The translations under genes and the position numbers were made by a program. A stretch of DNA of 64,000 nucleotides from Modestobacter marinus (GTDB taxonomy: Bacteria > Actinomycetota > Actinomycetes > Mycobacteriales > Geodermatophilaceae): contig NZ_JAAMPA010000001.1 in the NCBI RefSeq assembly GCF_011758655.1, positions 1,240,001 through 1,304,000 on the forward strand. The letters are read 5' to 3'. A model generated the notes under the pieces. That model did not search any database, had not been told where the DNA came from, and saw only the letters and a list, made by a program, of their open reading frames with translations. Position 1 is the first letter of the stretch, and each line of letters opens with the position of its first letter. Shown piece after piece: positions 49,966 to 58,771 of the stretch.

Positions 49966-51249
49966 TCAGGCCGGCGGGCCGCCGACCAGCAGCTGGCGCA
50001 GCAGGTGCAGGGCCAGGGTCGTCGTCCGCTGGCGCACCGCCTCCCGCGAGCCGAGCAGGCTCAGCGAGCGGGCGACCGCGCCGTCCGGACCGACCGCGGC
50101 GAGGTGGACGGAGCCGACCGGCTTCTCCGCCGTGCCGCCGCCCGGGCCGGCGATCCCGGTGACGCCCACCCCGACGTCGGCGGCGAACCGCTGCCGGGCC
50201 CCCTGGGCGAGTGCGGCGGCGACCTCCGCGCTGACCGCACCGCCGGCGGCCAGGGTGCTCACCGGCACGTCGAGCAGCTGCGTCTTGGCGCTGTCGGCGT
50301 AGGCCGCGACCCCGCCGAGCACCCGGGCCGACGACCCCGCCGGTGCGGTGAGCCGGGCGGTGAGCAGCCCGCCGGTGCACGACTCACCGATGCCGACCGT
50401 CCAGCCCCGCTCGTCCAGCGCGGCGGCGACCAGCTCGTCGACCGTCGGCCCGTCGCTGAACAGCGTGTCGCCGAAGTCGGCGGTGACCGCCTGCACCAGC
50501 CGCTGGTGCGCCGGCTCGGCGTCCGGGCCGTAGCGGGTGACGATCTCCAGCTCGCCGTCCCGCAGGCAGGTGGTGATCTCCAGGCCGCCCACCTCGTCGT
50601 CGACCCGGCGCAGGCTGGCGGCCAGCTCGGACTCCGGCGTGCCCCACAGCCGCAGCGTCGACTGCCGCAGCTCGGTGGCCCCGGCCAGCGCCCGGTGCAC
50701 CGGCTCGGCCGCCAGCGCGGCCGGCCACATGCCCTGCAGCTCCGACGGCGGCCCGGGCAGCACCAGCACCGGGGGCCCGCTCCGGCCCTCGGCCACCGGG
50801 ACGACGAGGCCCGGCGCCGTGCCGACCGGCTCCAGCACCGTGGCCCCCGCCGGGACCTGCGCCTGCTTGGCGACGCCGGCCGCGGTCGCCGCCGGGTCCA
50901 TCCGCCAGCCACGGCGCGCGCTGAGCCGGGCCACCACCGCGGCGATCCGCTGCTCCAGGTCCGGGTCGAGCGCCGAGGGCCGGCCCTGGAAGTCAGCGAC
51001 CAGGGCAGCGGTCAGGTCGTCGGCCGTGGGACCCAGCCCGCCGGTGGTGATCACCAGGTCGGTGCCCCCGCCGGCCAGGAAGGCCAGGGCGGCCCGCAGG
51101 TCCTCGGGCCGGTCGCCGACGACGACCACCGACCCGACGTCGACCCCCCGGGCGCGCAGCGCCTCGGCCAGCCACGGCCCGTTGCGGTCGGCCACCCGGC
51201 CGGTGAGCACCTCGGTGCCGGTGACGACGATGCCCGCGCGTGCTGCCAC
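49966..51249 (-). CDS. cinA: CinA family protein (competence/damage-inducible, NMN deamidase type)
   Basis: 427 residues from the GTG at 51249. The N-terminal molybdopterin-binding-like domain (about 1-170) has IVVTGTEVLTGRVADRNGPW and VITTGGLGPTADDLTAALVA. The C-terminal CinA domain (about 265-420) has TVGIGESCTGGLLTARLTAP with the catalytic Ser and VGVTGIAGPGGGTAEKPVGS. The C-terminal domain deamidates nicotinamide mononucleotide, recycling NAD. The usual recA neighbour is absent. Its last 29 bases are duplicated about 130 bases downstream. Confidence 0.92.
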   Translation of the reverse strand: MAARAGIVVTGTEVLTGRVADRNGPWLAEALRARGVDVGSVVVVGDRPEDLRAALAFLAGGGTDLVITTGGLGPTADDLTAALVADFQGRPSALDPDLEQRIAAVVARLSARRGWRMDPAATAAGVAKQAQVPAGATVLEPVGTAPGLVVPVAEGRSGPPVLVLPGPPSELQGMWPAALAAEPVHRALAGATELRQSTLRLWGTPESELAASLRRVDDEVGGLEITTCLRDGELEIVTRYGPDAEPAHQRLVQAVTADFGDTLFSDGPTVDELVAAALDERGWTVGIGESCTGGLLTARLTAPAGSSARVLGGVAAYADSAKTQLLDVPVSTLAAGGAVSAEVAAALAQGARQRFAADVGVGVTGIAGPGGGTAEKPVGSVHLAAVGPDGAVARSLSLLGSREAVRQRTTTLALHLLRQLLVGGPPA

Positions 51250-51398
51250 GGCCCCGACCCTAGGTGCGCGACCGGAGCACGGCGCGGGGACGGGATCAGC
51301 ACGGCTCCCCGCGGCTACGGTGACCAGCGCCCTGCCCCGCCGTCCGGCCGCCCGCGACCAGGCCGCCGGCGCCTCGGCGCACCCCACGAGGAGGACAC

Positions 51399-52259
51399 GT
51401 GAGCCAGCCGCACCCGCCGATCCCCGAGCCCCAGCAGCAGCCGGGCTCGGCACCCGCCGGCGCGACCCGGTACCCCGCCGACGAGCGCGCCGGGGACCAG
51501 CACCCCATCAGCGACCACCCCACCACCGTGCAGCCCGCCACCGAGCACCCCGCCACGGAGCACCCCGCCACCGAGCCCGCGGTGACCGGGACGGCCGAGG
51601 ACCCCCGCACCCAGTCGATCCTGCTGCCGCCCAGCCAGCGCCAGACGGTCGAGCCGGAGCAGCCGGACGCCGGGCGGCACGGCAGCCACCAGCCGTACCA
51701 GCCGTCCTACGACCCGCCGCGGGACGGCCCCGGCACCGGCCCGGTCGACGTCGTCCCCGGGTTCGCGCCCACCCCGCCACCGGTCCCGGGGCCGACCACC
51801 ACCCCCGGCACCGCGCCCGGCACCTCCTCCGGGGACGGGCCTGCCGGCCGCTCCTCGTCGTCCTCGGTCCGCTCCCGCCTCGCCGCCGCCCGGCCGTCGG
51901 GCCGGCCCGCGACGGAGCTGGTGGCCCTCCTGCTCGGCGTGCTCGGGCTCGCCCTGCTGGAGCTGGGGTTGAGCCTGGACTTCATCGACCAGTCGCTGTG
52001 GGACGTCGTCCCGACCTGGTCGGCGTTCGCCACCGTCGCCGCCCTGGTCGCGCTGGCGTCCCCCGTCGCGGCACTGGCCGGGCGGCGGGGCTCGGTCCGG
52101 ACGGCGTGGCGGATCGGGGCCGGTGGACTGGTCGCCCTGGCCGCCTTCTGGGTGCTGGTCGCCCTCCCGCTCGTCGCCAGCGACCGGGGCTTCTGGCTCA
52201 CCGTCGCCCTGGCCGCCACGGGTGCCGCGGTGGCACTGGCCCCGGGCCGCCCCGAGTGA
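51399..52259 (+). CDS. Uncharacterised membrane protein with a disordered proline-rich N-terminus
   Basis: 286 residues from GTG (Shine-Dalgarno GAGGAGGA). Residues 1-165 are Pro, Gln, Thr and Ser-rich, with the unit ATEHP repeated (15-bp DNA repeats). Residues 170-286 hold three or four helices (ELVALLLGVLGLALLELGLS, WSAFATVAALVALASPVAAL, AGGLVALAAFWVLVALPLVA). Function unknown. It is coupled to the next gene by GTGA. Confidence 0.7.
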   Translation: MSQPHPPIPEPQQQPGSAPAGATRYPADERAGDQHPISDHPTTVQPATEHPATEHPATEPAVTGTAEDPRTQSILLPPSQRQTVEPEQPDAGRHGSHQPYQPSYDPPRDGPGTGPVDVVPGFAPTPPPVPGPTTTPGTAPGTSSGDGPAGRSSSSSVRSRLAAARPSGRPATELVALLLGVLGLALLELGLSLDFIDQSLWDVVPTWSAFATVAALVALASPVAALAGRRGSVRTAWRIGAGGLVALAAFWVLVALPLVASDRGFWLTVALAATGAAVALAPGRPE

Positions 52260-52591
52260 CCCGGGGCCACGGCTGGTTCCTCGGCGCCGGGGTGCTCGCC
52301 GTCGCCTCGCTGGGGCTGCCGTGGACCGGTCAGCTCTCCGGCACCGGGCACCCGGCGAGGGTCGCCGTCCTCGCCGCCCTGGCCCTGGCGGTGGTGGGGC
52401 TGCGCCGGCGGCAGGACCGGTGGCTCACCGCGGCGCTGGCCGCCGCCGGCGTCGGGGTGCTGCTCGGTGGGGTGGACGCGTCGCCCGGCCGGGTGGCGCT
52501 GGCCGCCGCCGCGACCTGCCTGGTCCTCGGCTGCCGGGCTGCGGGGCACCGCCTGGTCCCGGCCCGGCGGGCCCGGGGCGCGGCGAGCTGA
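52256..52591 (+). CDS. Small uncharacterised membrane protein
   Basis: 111 residues from a GTG overlapping the previous stop. Three or four helices (GWFLGAGVLAVASLGLPWTG, VAVLAALALAVVGLRRRQDR, WLTAALAAAGVGVLLGG, ALAAAATCLVLGCRAA). Its coupling with the preceding membrane protein suggests they work together. No family is recognised. It is convergent with the SpoIIE gene, ten bases away. Confidence 0.65.
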   Translation: MTRGHGWFLGAGVLAVASLGLPWTGQLSGTGHPARVAVLAALALAVVGLRRRQDRWLTAALAAAGVGVLLGGVDASPGRVALAAAATCLVLGCRAAGHRLVPARRARGAAS

Positions 52592-52601
52592 GCAGGGGGC
52601 G

Positions 52602-54509
52602 CTACCCGCGCACCCGCACCGCCAGCAGGGCGACGTCGTCGTCCACGGACCCCTCGAGCTCGGCCAGCAGCCGGTCGCACAGCGCCTCCAGCGGGAGGTG
52701 CGCCCACCGGGCGAGCGCCCCGGCCAGCCAGGCCGTGCCCTCGTCCAGCACCGCACCCCGGCGCTCCACCAGCCCGTCGGTGTAGAGCAGGACCGTCGAG
52801 CCGGGCGCGAGCAGCTGGGTGTGGTCGCTCCGCGGGACGGACGGGTCGACGCCCAGCAGCAGGTCCGGCTCGCGCTCGAGCACGGTCACCGTGCCGTCGG
52901 GGTCGAGCAGCAGCGGTGGAGGGTGCCCCGCGTTGCTCCAGCGCAGCAGCCGGTCACCGGCCCCCACCTCCTCGACCGTGGCCAGCGCGGCGGTGGCGAG
53001 GGTGTCCACCTGCAGGTCCAGCAGCGCCCGGTCCAGCGCGCCGAGCACCGCACCCGGGGAGCCGCGCCCGCTGTGCGCGACCCCCCGGAGCACGTTGCGG
53101 ACCTGCGCCATCGCCGCCGCCGCGTGCCGGTCGTGCCCGGTGACGTCGCCGATCACCAGGGCGATCCGGCCGTCGCCCAGCAGGAAGGCGTCGTACCAGT
53201 CACCGCCGACCTGGGCCAGCGACGCCGCCGGCAGGTACCGGACGACGATCTGCAGGTCCTCGGCCTCGGGCGGTTCGGTGAGCAGGCTGCGCTGCAGCGC
53301 CTCGGCCATGCCCTCCACGACCGCGTGCTGGGCGCGCTCGTCGGCCCGGGCGCGGATGCGCTCCAGCGCCAGGGCGGACTGACCGGCCAGCGCCTGCAGC
53401 AGCTCCAGGTCGCTCTCCTCCAGTCCCGGGGAGTGCATCCAGCCCACGCTGAGCGACCCGATCCGCCCGGAGCCGCTCTCCAGCGGCACCGCCGCCCAGG
53501 CGTGGACACCCGTCGCGGCCGCCAGCCGGGCCAGCTGGGGGGAGAACGCCTCGGTGGCCGCCCGGTCGGGCAGCAGCACCCGCGCCCCCGTGCGGGCGGC
53601 GACGCAGCTGGGATAGGGAGCGTCCAGCGACAGCACCGTGTCCGGCCCGACGCCGACCGGGGCGATCCCGTCGGTGAGCACCAGCCGCAGCTGGTGGGCG
53701 CCGTCGCACACCCCGATCCCGCCGCCGTGCGCGCCCAGCGCCACCAGACCGCGCTCGTTGACCACCCGGGCCAGGTCGTCGAGCGTCTCCGCGCGCCCCA
53801 GCGCCAGGGCCACGCCGGAGAGGGCGGCGAGCCGGCGTGCGGTGTCCGCCTCGGCCTGGCGGGCGGCGCGGAGCTCGGCGCCACGGGCGAACAGGTCGCT
53901 CTCCACCTCCAGCACCCGGCGGTGCCAGCGCCTCCCCCGTCCGCTGGGGTGGTCGGACATGGCCTGCTGGCGCACGTAGTCGGTGATGTCCTCGACCCGC
54001 TGCATCAGGTGCCGGCAGCGCCCCTCGCCGTCCAGCACCGGGACGCTGATCAGGCTCCAGAAGTGCTTGGTGAAGCCGCCCGAGCCGTCGGGGATGTCGA
54101 ACTCCTGGACGGGCAGGGTGTGCGGGCGGCAGGTGTCCCGGGCCCGCTCGAGGGACGCCCGGATCCGGCTGCCGCTGGCGTCGGGGGCGGTCGAGTGGGG
54201 GTTGCCGGGGAACGCCTCGAAGACCGGCCGGCCGACCAGGTCCTCCCGGGTCCGGCCGGTGTTGGCGAGGTAGGCCGGGTTGGCGTCGACGATGACCAGC
54301 TGAGGCGTCAGGACCAGGTACGGGGTGGGCATCGCGGCGAAGAGGTCCGCGTGGTCAGGACGGGTGGGGTCCCGAGGGGTGTGGTCAGGAGGGGCGTTGT
54401 CGGGAGGGGCGTGGCCCGGCTCCGGGTGGGCCGGGGACGACGGTGGCGGGCCCGCGCCAGGATGCCGGGTGCCGGTCGGCTCGTCCGACCCGTTCGCCCG
54501 CGCGCCCAC
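52602..54509 (-). CDS. PAS-GAF-SpoIIE phosphatase
   Basis: 635 residues from GTG. A disordered N-terminus with PPDHTP-like 5-residue repeats (about 1-50). It is followed by PAS (about 55-175: PTPYLVLTPQLVIVDANPAY, ending EDITDYVRQQAM), a helical linker, GAF (about 225-385: AALSGVALALGRAETLDDLA) and SpoIIE (about 410-632). Metal Asp residues: QVGGDWYDAFLLGDGRIAL, VIGDVTGHDRHAAAAMAQVR, VLLYTDGLVERRGAVLDEG. It is the second phosphatase of this type in the window and could feed the same or another STAS switch. Confidence 0.9.
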   Translation of the reverse strand: MGARANGSDEPTGTRHPGAGPPPSSPAHPEPGHAPPDNAPPDHTPRDPTRPDHADLFAAMPTPYLVLTPQLVIVDANPAYLANTGRTREDLVGRPVFEAFPGNPHSTAPDASGSRIRASLERARDTCRPHTLPVQEFDIPDGSGGFTKHFWSLISVPVLDGEGRCRHLMQRVEDITDYVRQQAMSDHPSGRGRRWHRRVLEVESDLFARGAELRAARQAEADTARRLAALSGVALALGRAETLDDLARVVNERGLVALGAHGGGIGVCDGAHQLRLVLTDGIAPVGVGPDTVLSLDAPYPSCVAARTGARVLLPDRAATEAFSPQLARLAAATGVHAWAAVPLESGSGRIGSLSVGWMHSPGLEESDLELLQALAGQSALALERIRARADERAQHAVVEGMAEALQRSLLTEPPEAEDLQIVVRYLPAASLAQVGGDWYDAFLLGDGRIALVIGDVTGHDRHAAAAMAQVRNVLRGVAHSGRGSPGAVLGALDRALLDLQVDTLATAALATVEEVGAGDRLLRWSNAGHPPPLLLDPDGTVTVLEREPDLLLGVDPSVPRSDHTQLLAPGSTVLLYTDGLVERRGAVLDEGTAWLAGALARWAHLPLEALCDRLLAELEGSVDDDVALLAVRVRG

Positions 54510-54601
54510 GACCCCAGATGCCCCCCACGGCCACCGCCTCGTCGGACCGGGCCTGTGGCGGGGAACATACCGGCGCCATGCCTCGCCGGGTGACGCCGCG
54601 C

Positions 54602-56332
54602 TCAGCCCCGGCTGGGCTTGCCGTTCCCGTTGCCCGGGCCGTTGCCGTTCCCCGTGCCGTTCCCGTTCCCGTTGCCCGCACCGTTGCCGTTGCCGTTGCC
54701 GGTGGACGGGGCGGGGGTCTCCGTGGCGGGAGGGGTCTCGCCGTCGTCGGGCTGCTCCTCGGTACCCGTGGGCTCGGCCGGGTCCGGCGCCTCGGCACTG
54801 GCGCCCTCGTCGTCCGCGACCGGCTGGGTCGGCTCGCCGGTCTCGGCCGGCTGCTCCTCGACCACCCCGTCGGTCGGGCGCCCGCCGGTCGTCGCGGTGG
54901 GCCTCGGGGCAGGCACGCGGGTCGGTTCCGGGGCGGCGGTGGTCACCGGGGCGGGAGCCGGCTGCTGGACGACGGTGTCGACCGTCCGCTCCCTGCTCGG
55001 CGCGACAGGCTCCGGGGTGTCGCTGGGTGCGACGGCGTAGCTGACCAGGACCGTCTCACCCGCCCGGAGCTCCGTCGCCAGCGGCGCGACGTCGACGACC
55101 GTGCCCGGATCGGCGGAGTCGGTCTCCGTCGGCTGGACCTCGACGACCAGGTCGAGGGCCTCCAGCTGGGCACGGACGGCGTCCACCGGACGGCCCAGGT
55201 AGTCAGCGGCGTCCAGGGTCACGGTGGCCGGGGAGGCCACCACCTCCCCCGGGACCTCCACGGCGGCTGCGGTCGGCGTCGTCGCGGTCGGGCCGAACGC
55301 CTGCAGGACGACGGCTGCCATCCCCGCCCCGACCAGCAGCGCGACGAGCGGGACCAGCAACCGGCCCAGGCCACCCTGCGGAGCCGGCCGGCGCGAGGCG
55401 GGGTCGGTGGCCGGCGACGCCCCGGCGAGCGCAGCCGCGTCGGGCAGCAGCCAGAAGCTCTGGGTGTCGGTGCGCTGGACCGCGGGGAGCTCCCGGCCGG
55501 CGAGCACCTCGTCGATCGCCGCGACGACGGCCTCGCCGTCGGCGTACCGCTGGGCGGGGTCCTTGACGATGGCCCGCTCGACCAGCCGCCGCACGCCCTC
55601 GGGCAGCTCGGCGGGGAGCGGGGCGGGCTGGTCGCGCAGGTGCCGCAGCGCGATGGTCACGGAGTTGTCGCCGTCGAAGGCGCGCTCGCCGGTCAGGCAC
55701 TCGTAGCCGACCATGCCGAGGGCGTAGACGTCGCTGGCCGCCGTGGCGTGGGCACCGGCGGCCTGCTCCGGGGAGAGGTAGGACGCGGTGCCGACCACCT
55801 GGCCGGTCTGGGTGAGGGGGACGCTCCCGGCCGACCAGGCGATGCCGAAGTCGGTGATCTTGACGGTGCCGTCCCAGCGGACGAGCACGTTGCCCGGCTT
55901 GACGTCCCGGTGCACCACCCCGGCCGCGTGGGCGGCGGCCAGCGCGGACGCGGTCTGCCGGAGCACGTCGAGCGTCCGGTCCGGCGTCAGGCTCCCCTCG
56001 CGGGCGAGCACGGTCGACAGCGACTGGCCCTCGACCAGCTCCATGACCAGGTAGGCCAGGTGCTCGCCCGACCCGTCGACGGCCGGCTCCTCGCCGTAGT
56101 CGTAGACGGCGGCGATGTTCGGGTGGCTCAGCGCGGCCGCGTGGTGGGCCTCAGCGCGGAAGCGGGCGAGGAAGAGCTCGTCGCCGGTGTACTCGCTGCG
56201 CAGCACCTTGACCGCGACAGCCCGGTCGAGCAGCCGGTCGTGCCCGCGCCAGACCTGGCCCATGCCACCGGAGGCCAGCAGGGTCGCCAACTCGTAGCGG
56301 TTCCCGAGGCTCTTCCTCGTGGGCTCCACCAC
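54602..56332 (-). CDS. PASTA-domain Ser/Thr protein kinase
   Basis: 576 residues from GTG. Kinase domain about 10-280: ASGGMGQVWRGHDRLLDRAV, ATP Lys in AVKVLRSE, catalytic VVHRDVKPGNVLVRWDG, DFG in KITDFGIAWSAG, APE-like YLSPEQAAG. One membrane helix about 328-350 (LLVPLVALLVGAGMAAVVLQ). A single outside PASTA-like domain about 370-455 (ADYLGRPVDAVRAQLEAL). The tail is Pro/Thr/Glu-rich and ends in about 15 Gly-Asn repeats. PknB-type kinases usually have three or four PASTA units, so this is a reduced relative that may sense cell-wall fragments weakly or not at all. Confidence 0.9.
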   Translation of the reverse strand: MVEPTRKSLGNRYELATLLASGGMGQVWRGHDRLLDRAVAVKVLRSEYTGDELFLARFRAEAHHAAALSHPNIAAVYDYGEEPAVDGSGEHLAYLVMELVEGQSLSTVLAREGSLTPDRTLDVLRQTASALAAAHAAGVVHRDVKPGNVLVRWDGTVKITDFGIAWSAGSVPLTQTGQVVGTASYLSPEQAAGAHATAASDVYALGMVGYECLTGERAFDGDNSVTIALRHLRDQPAPLPAELPEGVRRLVERAIVKDPAQRYADGEAVVAAIDEVLAGRELPAVQRTDTQSFWLLPDAAALAGASPATDPASRRPAPQGGLGRLLVPLVALLVGAGMAAVVLQAFGPTATTPTAAAVEVPGEVVASPATVTLDAADYLGRPVDAVRAQLEALDLVVEVQPTETDSADPGTVVDVAPLATELRAGETVLVSYAVAPSDTPEPVAPSRERTVDTVVQQPAPAPVTTAAPEPTRVPAPRPTATTGGRPTDGVVEEQPAETGEPTQPVADDEGASAEAPDPAEPTGTEEQPDDGETPPATETPAPSTGNGNGNGAGNGNGNGTGNGNGPGNGNGKPSRG

Positions 56333-56479
56333 CGTGCGCCGTCCCCTCGTCCTGCCTCGTCCGCGGTGCGACCCCCAGCCGGCCGGCGCTGGCGGGCTGG
56401 ACGCACCGAGCGGGTGGGTGCCCCGTCCGAGCGTGCCTACACATGCCGACGCCCGGCTCGTCGCCCGATTCTGCCAGCG

Positions 56480-57583
56480 TCAGGTCGTGACGGACCATTC
56501 CCGCGCGAGGTGTTCACCTGCCACCGCCAACCAGTGAGCTGGGTCGCCCATGGCACCGTCGACCGAACCAGCGAGGTCGGTGAGCGAGAGCGCCCGGGTC
56601 ACCGGCAGCCCCTCCGCCGCCACGACCCGGCCGGCGACCACCGCCACCGGAACCGCCGCACGGTGCGCCCGCTCGACCAGGTCGCCCACCACCTTGCCCC
56701 GCAGTGACTGGGCGTCGAACTGCCCCTCGCCGGTCACCACCAGGGCCGCGCCCCGCAGGGCCTCGTCCAGACCCGCCGCGGCGGCCACCGCCTGCGCGCC
56801 GCTGACGAACTCTGCCCCCCAGCAGACCGCGAAGCCGTAGGCGGTCCCGCCGGCCGCCCCGGCCCCCGGCGCCTCCCGGTCGCCGCCGAGCAGGTCGGCC
56901 AGCCGGGACAGCGCCGCGTCGAGCTCGGCCACCTGGGCGGGGTCCGCACCCTTCTGGGGCCCGAACTGGACGGCGGCGCCCAGCGGCCCCAGCAGGGGTG
57001 CGGTGACGTCGACCAGGCACTGCACGCCACCGGCCGGCGGCGGCACCAGCCCGGCGAGGTCCACCCGGTCCAGCCGGGAGAGGGCGCCGCCGCCGGGGGG
57101 CAGTGGCGCGCCGTCGGCGTCCAGGAACCGGGCGCCCAGGGCCGCGAGCGCACCGGTGCCGCCGTCGGTCGTGGCCGAGCCGCCCAGGGTGAGCATCACC
57201 CGGTGCACGGCCGGGTCGGCGACGACGGCGGCGAGCAGCTGCCCCAGCCCCCGGGTGGTCGCCCCGAGCGGATCGGGCCGCTCCATGAGGGGCAGCCCGG
57301 CCGCCCGGGCCATCTCCACCACCGCCGTCCCGTCGGGGAGCAGCAGCCAGGCGGCGTCCACCGGACGCCCGTCCGGCCCGGTCACCTGTGCACTGCGCCA
57401 GCAGGTGGCCGGGAGGTCGTGCCCGAGCGCCTCGAGGGTGCCCTCACCACCGTCGGCCAGGGGGACGGTGAGCAGTTCGTCGTCCGGTCGCACCGAGCGC
57501 CAGCCGGCGGCCAGCGCCTCGGCGGCCGCCGCCGCACCGAGCGTCCCCTTGAAGGAGTCGGGCGCGATCGCCACCCGGGTCAC
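56480..57583 (-). CDS. Glycerate kinase (GarK/GlxK family)
   Basis: Phosphorylates D-glycerate, usually to 2-phosphoglycerate in this family. 367 residues from GTG. VAIAPDSFKGTLGAAAAAEA, PLADGGEGTLEAL, MLTLGGSATTDGGTGALAAL, FGPQKGADPAQVAELDAAL and VVTGEGQFDAQSLRGKVVGD are all family motifs. It stands alone and is not near glyoxylate genes. It is separated by 147 bases from the kinase gene, on the same strand. Confidence 0.92.
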   Translation of the reverse strand: MTRVAIAPDSFKGTLGAAAAAEALAAGWRSVRPDDELLTVPLADGGEGTLEALGHDLPATCWRSAQVTGPDGRPVDAAWLLLPDGTAVVEMARAAGLPLMERPDPLGATTRGLGQLLAAVVADPAVHRVMLTLGGSATTDGGTGALAALGARFLDADGAPLPPGGGALSRLDRVDLAGLVPPPAGGVQCLVDVTAPLLGPLGAAVQFGPQKGADPAQVAELDAALSRLADLLGGDREAPGAGAAGGTAYGFAVCWGAEFVSGAQAVAAAAGLDEALRGAALVVTGEGQFDAQSLRGKVVGDLVERAHRAAVPVAVVAGRVVAAEGLPVTRALSLTDLAGSVDGAMGDPAHWLAVAGEHLAREWSVTT

Positions 57584-57694
57584 CCTCGGTCACCGTCGCC
57601 GTCGTCGCCGCACATGACCGGCAGCCTCGCCGGTGCCGGGGCCGCACGGCAAGCCGGGTGGGCCGGACAGGGCACGGCGGGCCGGGCGGGCCGG

Positions 57695-57861
57695 TCAGAA
57701 CGAGACGGGATGAGTGGACCGATCAGAACAAGGCGGACCGAGCGGCCCGGTCAGAACGGGGCGGGATGAGCGAGCCGTTCAGAACGGGGCGGGCTGGCAG
57801 GCGGGTCAGAACGAGGCGGGCTGGGCGGACCGGTCAGAACGAGGGGGGCTGGGCGAGCCGG
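57695..57861. repeat. 28-bp tandem repeat, six copies
   Basis: The word TCAGAAC recurs at 57695, 57723, 57751, 57779, 57806 and 57834 (spacing 28, 28, 28, 27, 28). Each is followed by a variable GC-rich part of the type GAGGCGGGCTGGGCGGACC. It lies in the 420-bp gap between the glycerate kinase start and the small unknown gene. Long frames on both strands here are by-products of the repeat. Confidence 0.85.
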
Positions 57862-58005
57862 CCTCGACAGGACGGCCGAACGAGGCGGACGGGTGAGGCG
57901 GACGGGTGAGGAATGTGTCGCCAGCAGGTACCGATCCGCTCGCGAGGTGCCGAGGAGGACCCCGACGGCCGCTCGCGCAAGCCCACGACCAGGAGTGCAG
58001 GTCCG

Positions 58006-58404
58006 ATGATCGGTGCCATGTCCACGTCCGCCACCCCGACCCGGGGCCTGCGACCCATCTCCGTGCGCGCCACCACCCCGGCTCGCTGGCGGCGGAATGC
58101 ACTCGCTGCCCTCACCGCCGAGGACCGCGCGCTGCTCGCCGAGGCGACCGGCGTGCTGCTGACCGCGGACGGCGAGCGGGCTGACGGACGTGAGCTCGTC
58201 CCCGCGGTCGCCTCCGCCGTGGCACGGGACCGCCTGACCGGGCGGCTGCCCACCGGCCGGCCGGTCACGCGCACCTACCTCGAACAGCTGTGGGCCGCGC
58301 TGCCCCTCGGTGCGGGCTCGGCGGCGACCATCCGGGACATCACCGCGCTGCTGGACGTGCTGGCCCGCCGAGACGCGCTGCAGGCGCTGGCCCAGCCCGC
58401 CTGA
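58006..58404 (+). CDS. Small uncharacterised protein between repeat arrays
   Basis: 132 residues from the ATG at 58006 (a second ATG is four codons later, [13 protein letters not shown]); AGGAG lies ten bases upstream. It is mainly helical: [80 protein letters not shown]. There is no signal peptide and no known family. The stop codon falls inside the first unit of a 15-bp repeat array. Codon bias is normal for the genome, so it is likely a real gene. Confidence 0.6.
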   Translation: MIGAMSTSATPTRGLRPISVRATTPARWRRNALAALTAEDRALLAEATGVLLTADGERADGRELVPAVASAVARDRLTGRLPTGRPVTRTYLEQLWAALPLGAGSAATIRDITALLDVLARRDALQALAQPA

Positions 58405-58611
58405 CCCACGCCCGCCTGACCCACGCCCGCCTGACCCACGCCCGCCTGACCCACGCCCGCCTGACCCACGCCCGCCTGACCCACGCCCGCCTGACCCACG
58501 CCCGCCTGACCCACGCCCGCCTGACCCACGCCCGCCTGACCCCCACGCCCGCCTGACCCCCACGCCCGGCTGACCCCCTGCCCGGCTGACCCCCTGCCCG
58601 GCTGACCCACG
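58396..58611. repeat. 15-bp tandem repeat array
   Basis: Nine exact copies of CCCGCCTGACCCACG (58396-58530), then five variant copies of 15 to 17 bp (with ACCCCCACG or GGCTGACCCCCTG) to 58611. The first copy includes the stop of the upstream gene. Because 15 is divisible by 3, every unit repeats a TGA in that frame, and the other frames give repetitive Arg/Pro or Gly/Val/Gln translations that are not proteins. Confidence 0.92.
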
Positions 58612-58655
58612 CCTCAGCCGCCGCCACCTGCACTGCCCACCAGGTCGACCTCCGG

Positions 58656-58698
58656 GTGCTAGTGCTCTGGTGCACCAGTACAGCCAGAGCACTAGCAC
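58656..58698. repeat. Perfect inverted repeat with 15-bp arms
   Basis: GTGCTAGTGCTCTGG (58656-58670) and CCAGAGCACTAGCAC (58684-58698) are exact complements around 13 bases. The centre also contains CTGGTGCACCAG, so an alternative hairpin can form. It is less GC-rich than the surroundings. It sits between the 15-bp and 17-bp arrays. Confidence 0.8.
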
Positions 58699-58771
58699 GC
58701 CAGACCCTGGATGCTGCCGGCGTCGGCATGCCCTCGGGCTCGCCGGCCACCTCGCTACGGCGTGCGCAGCT

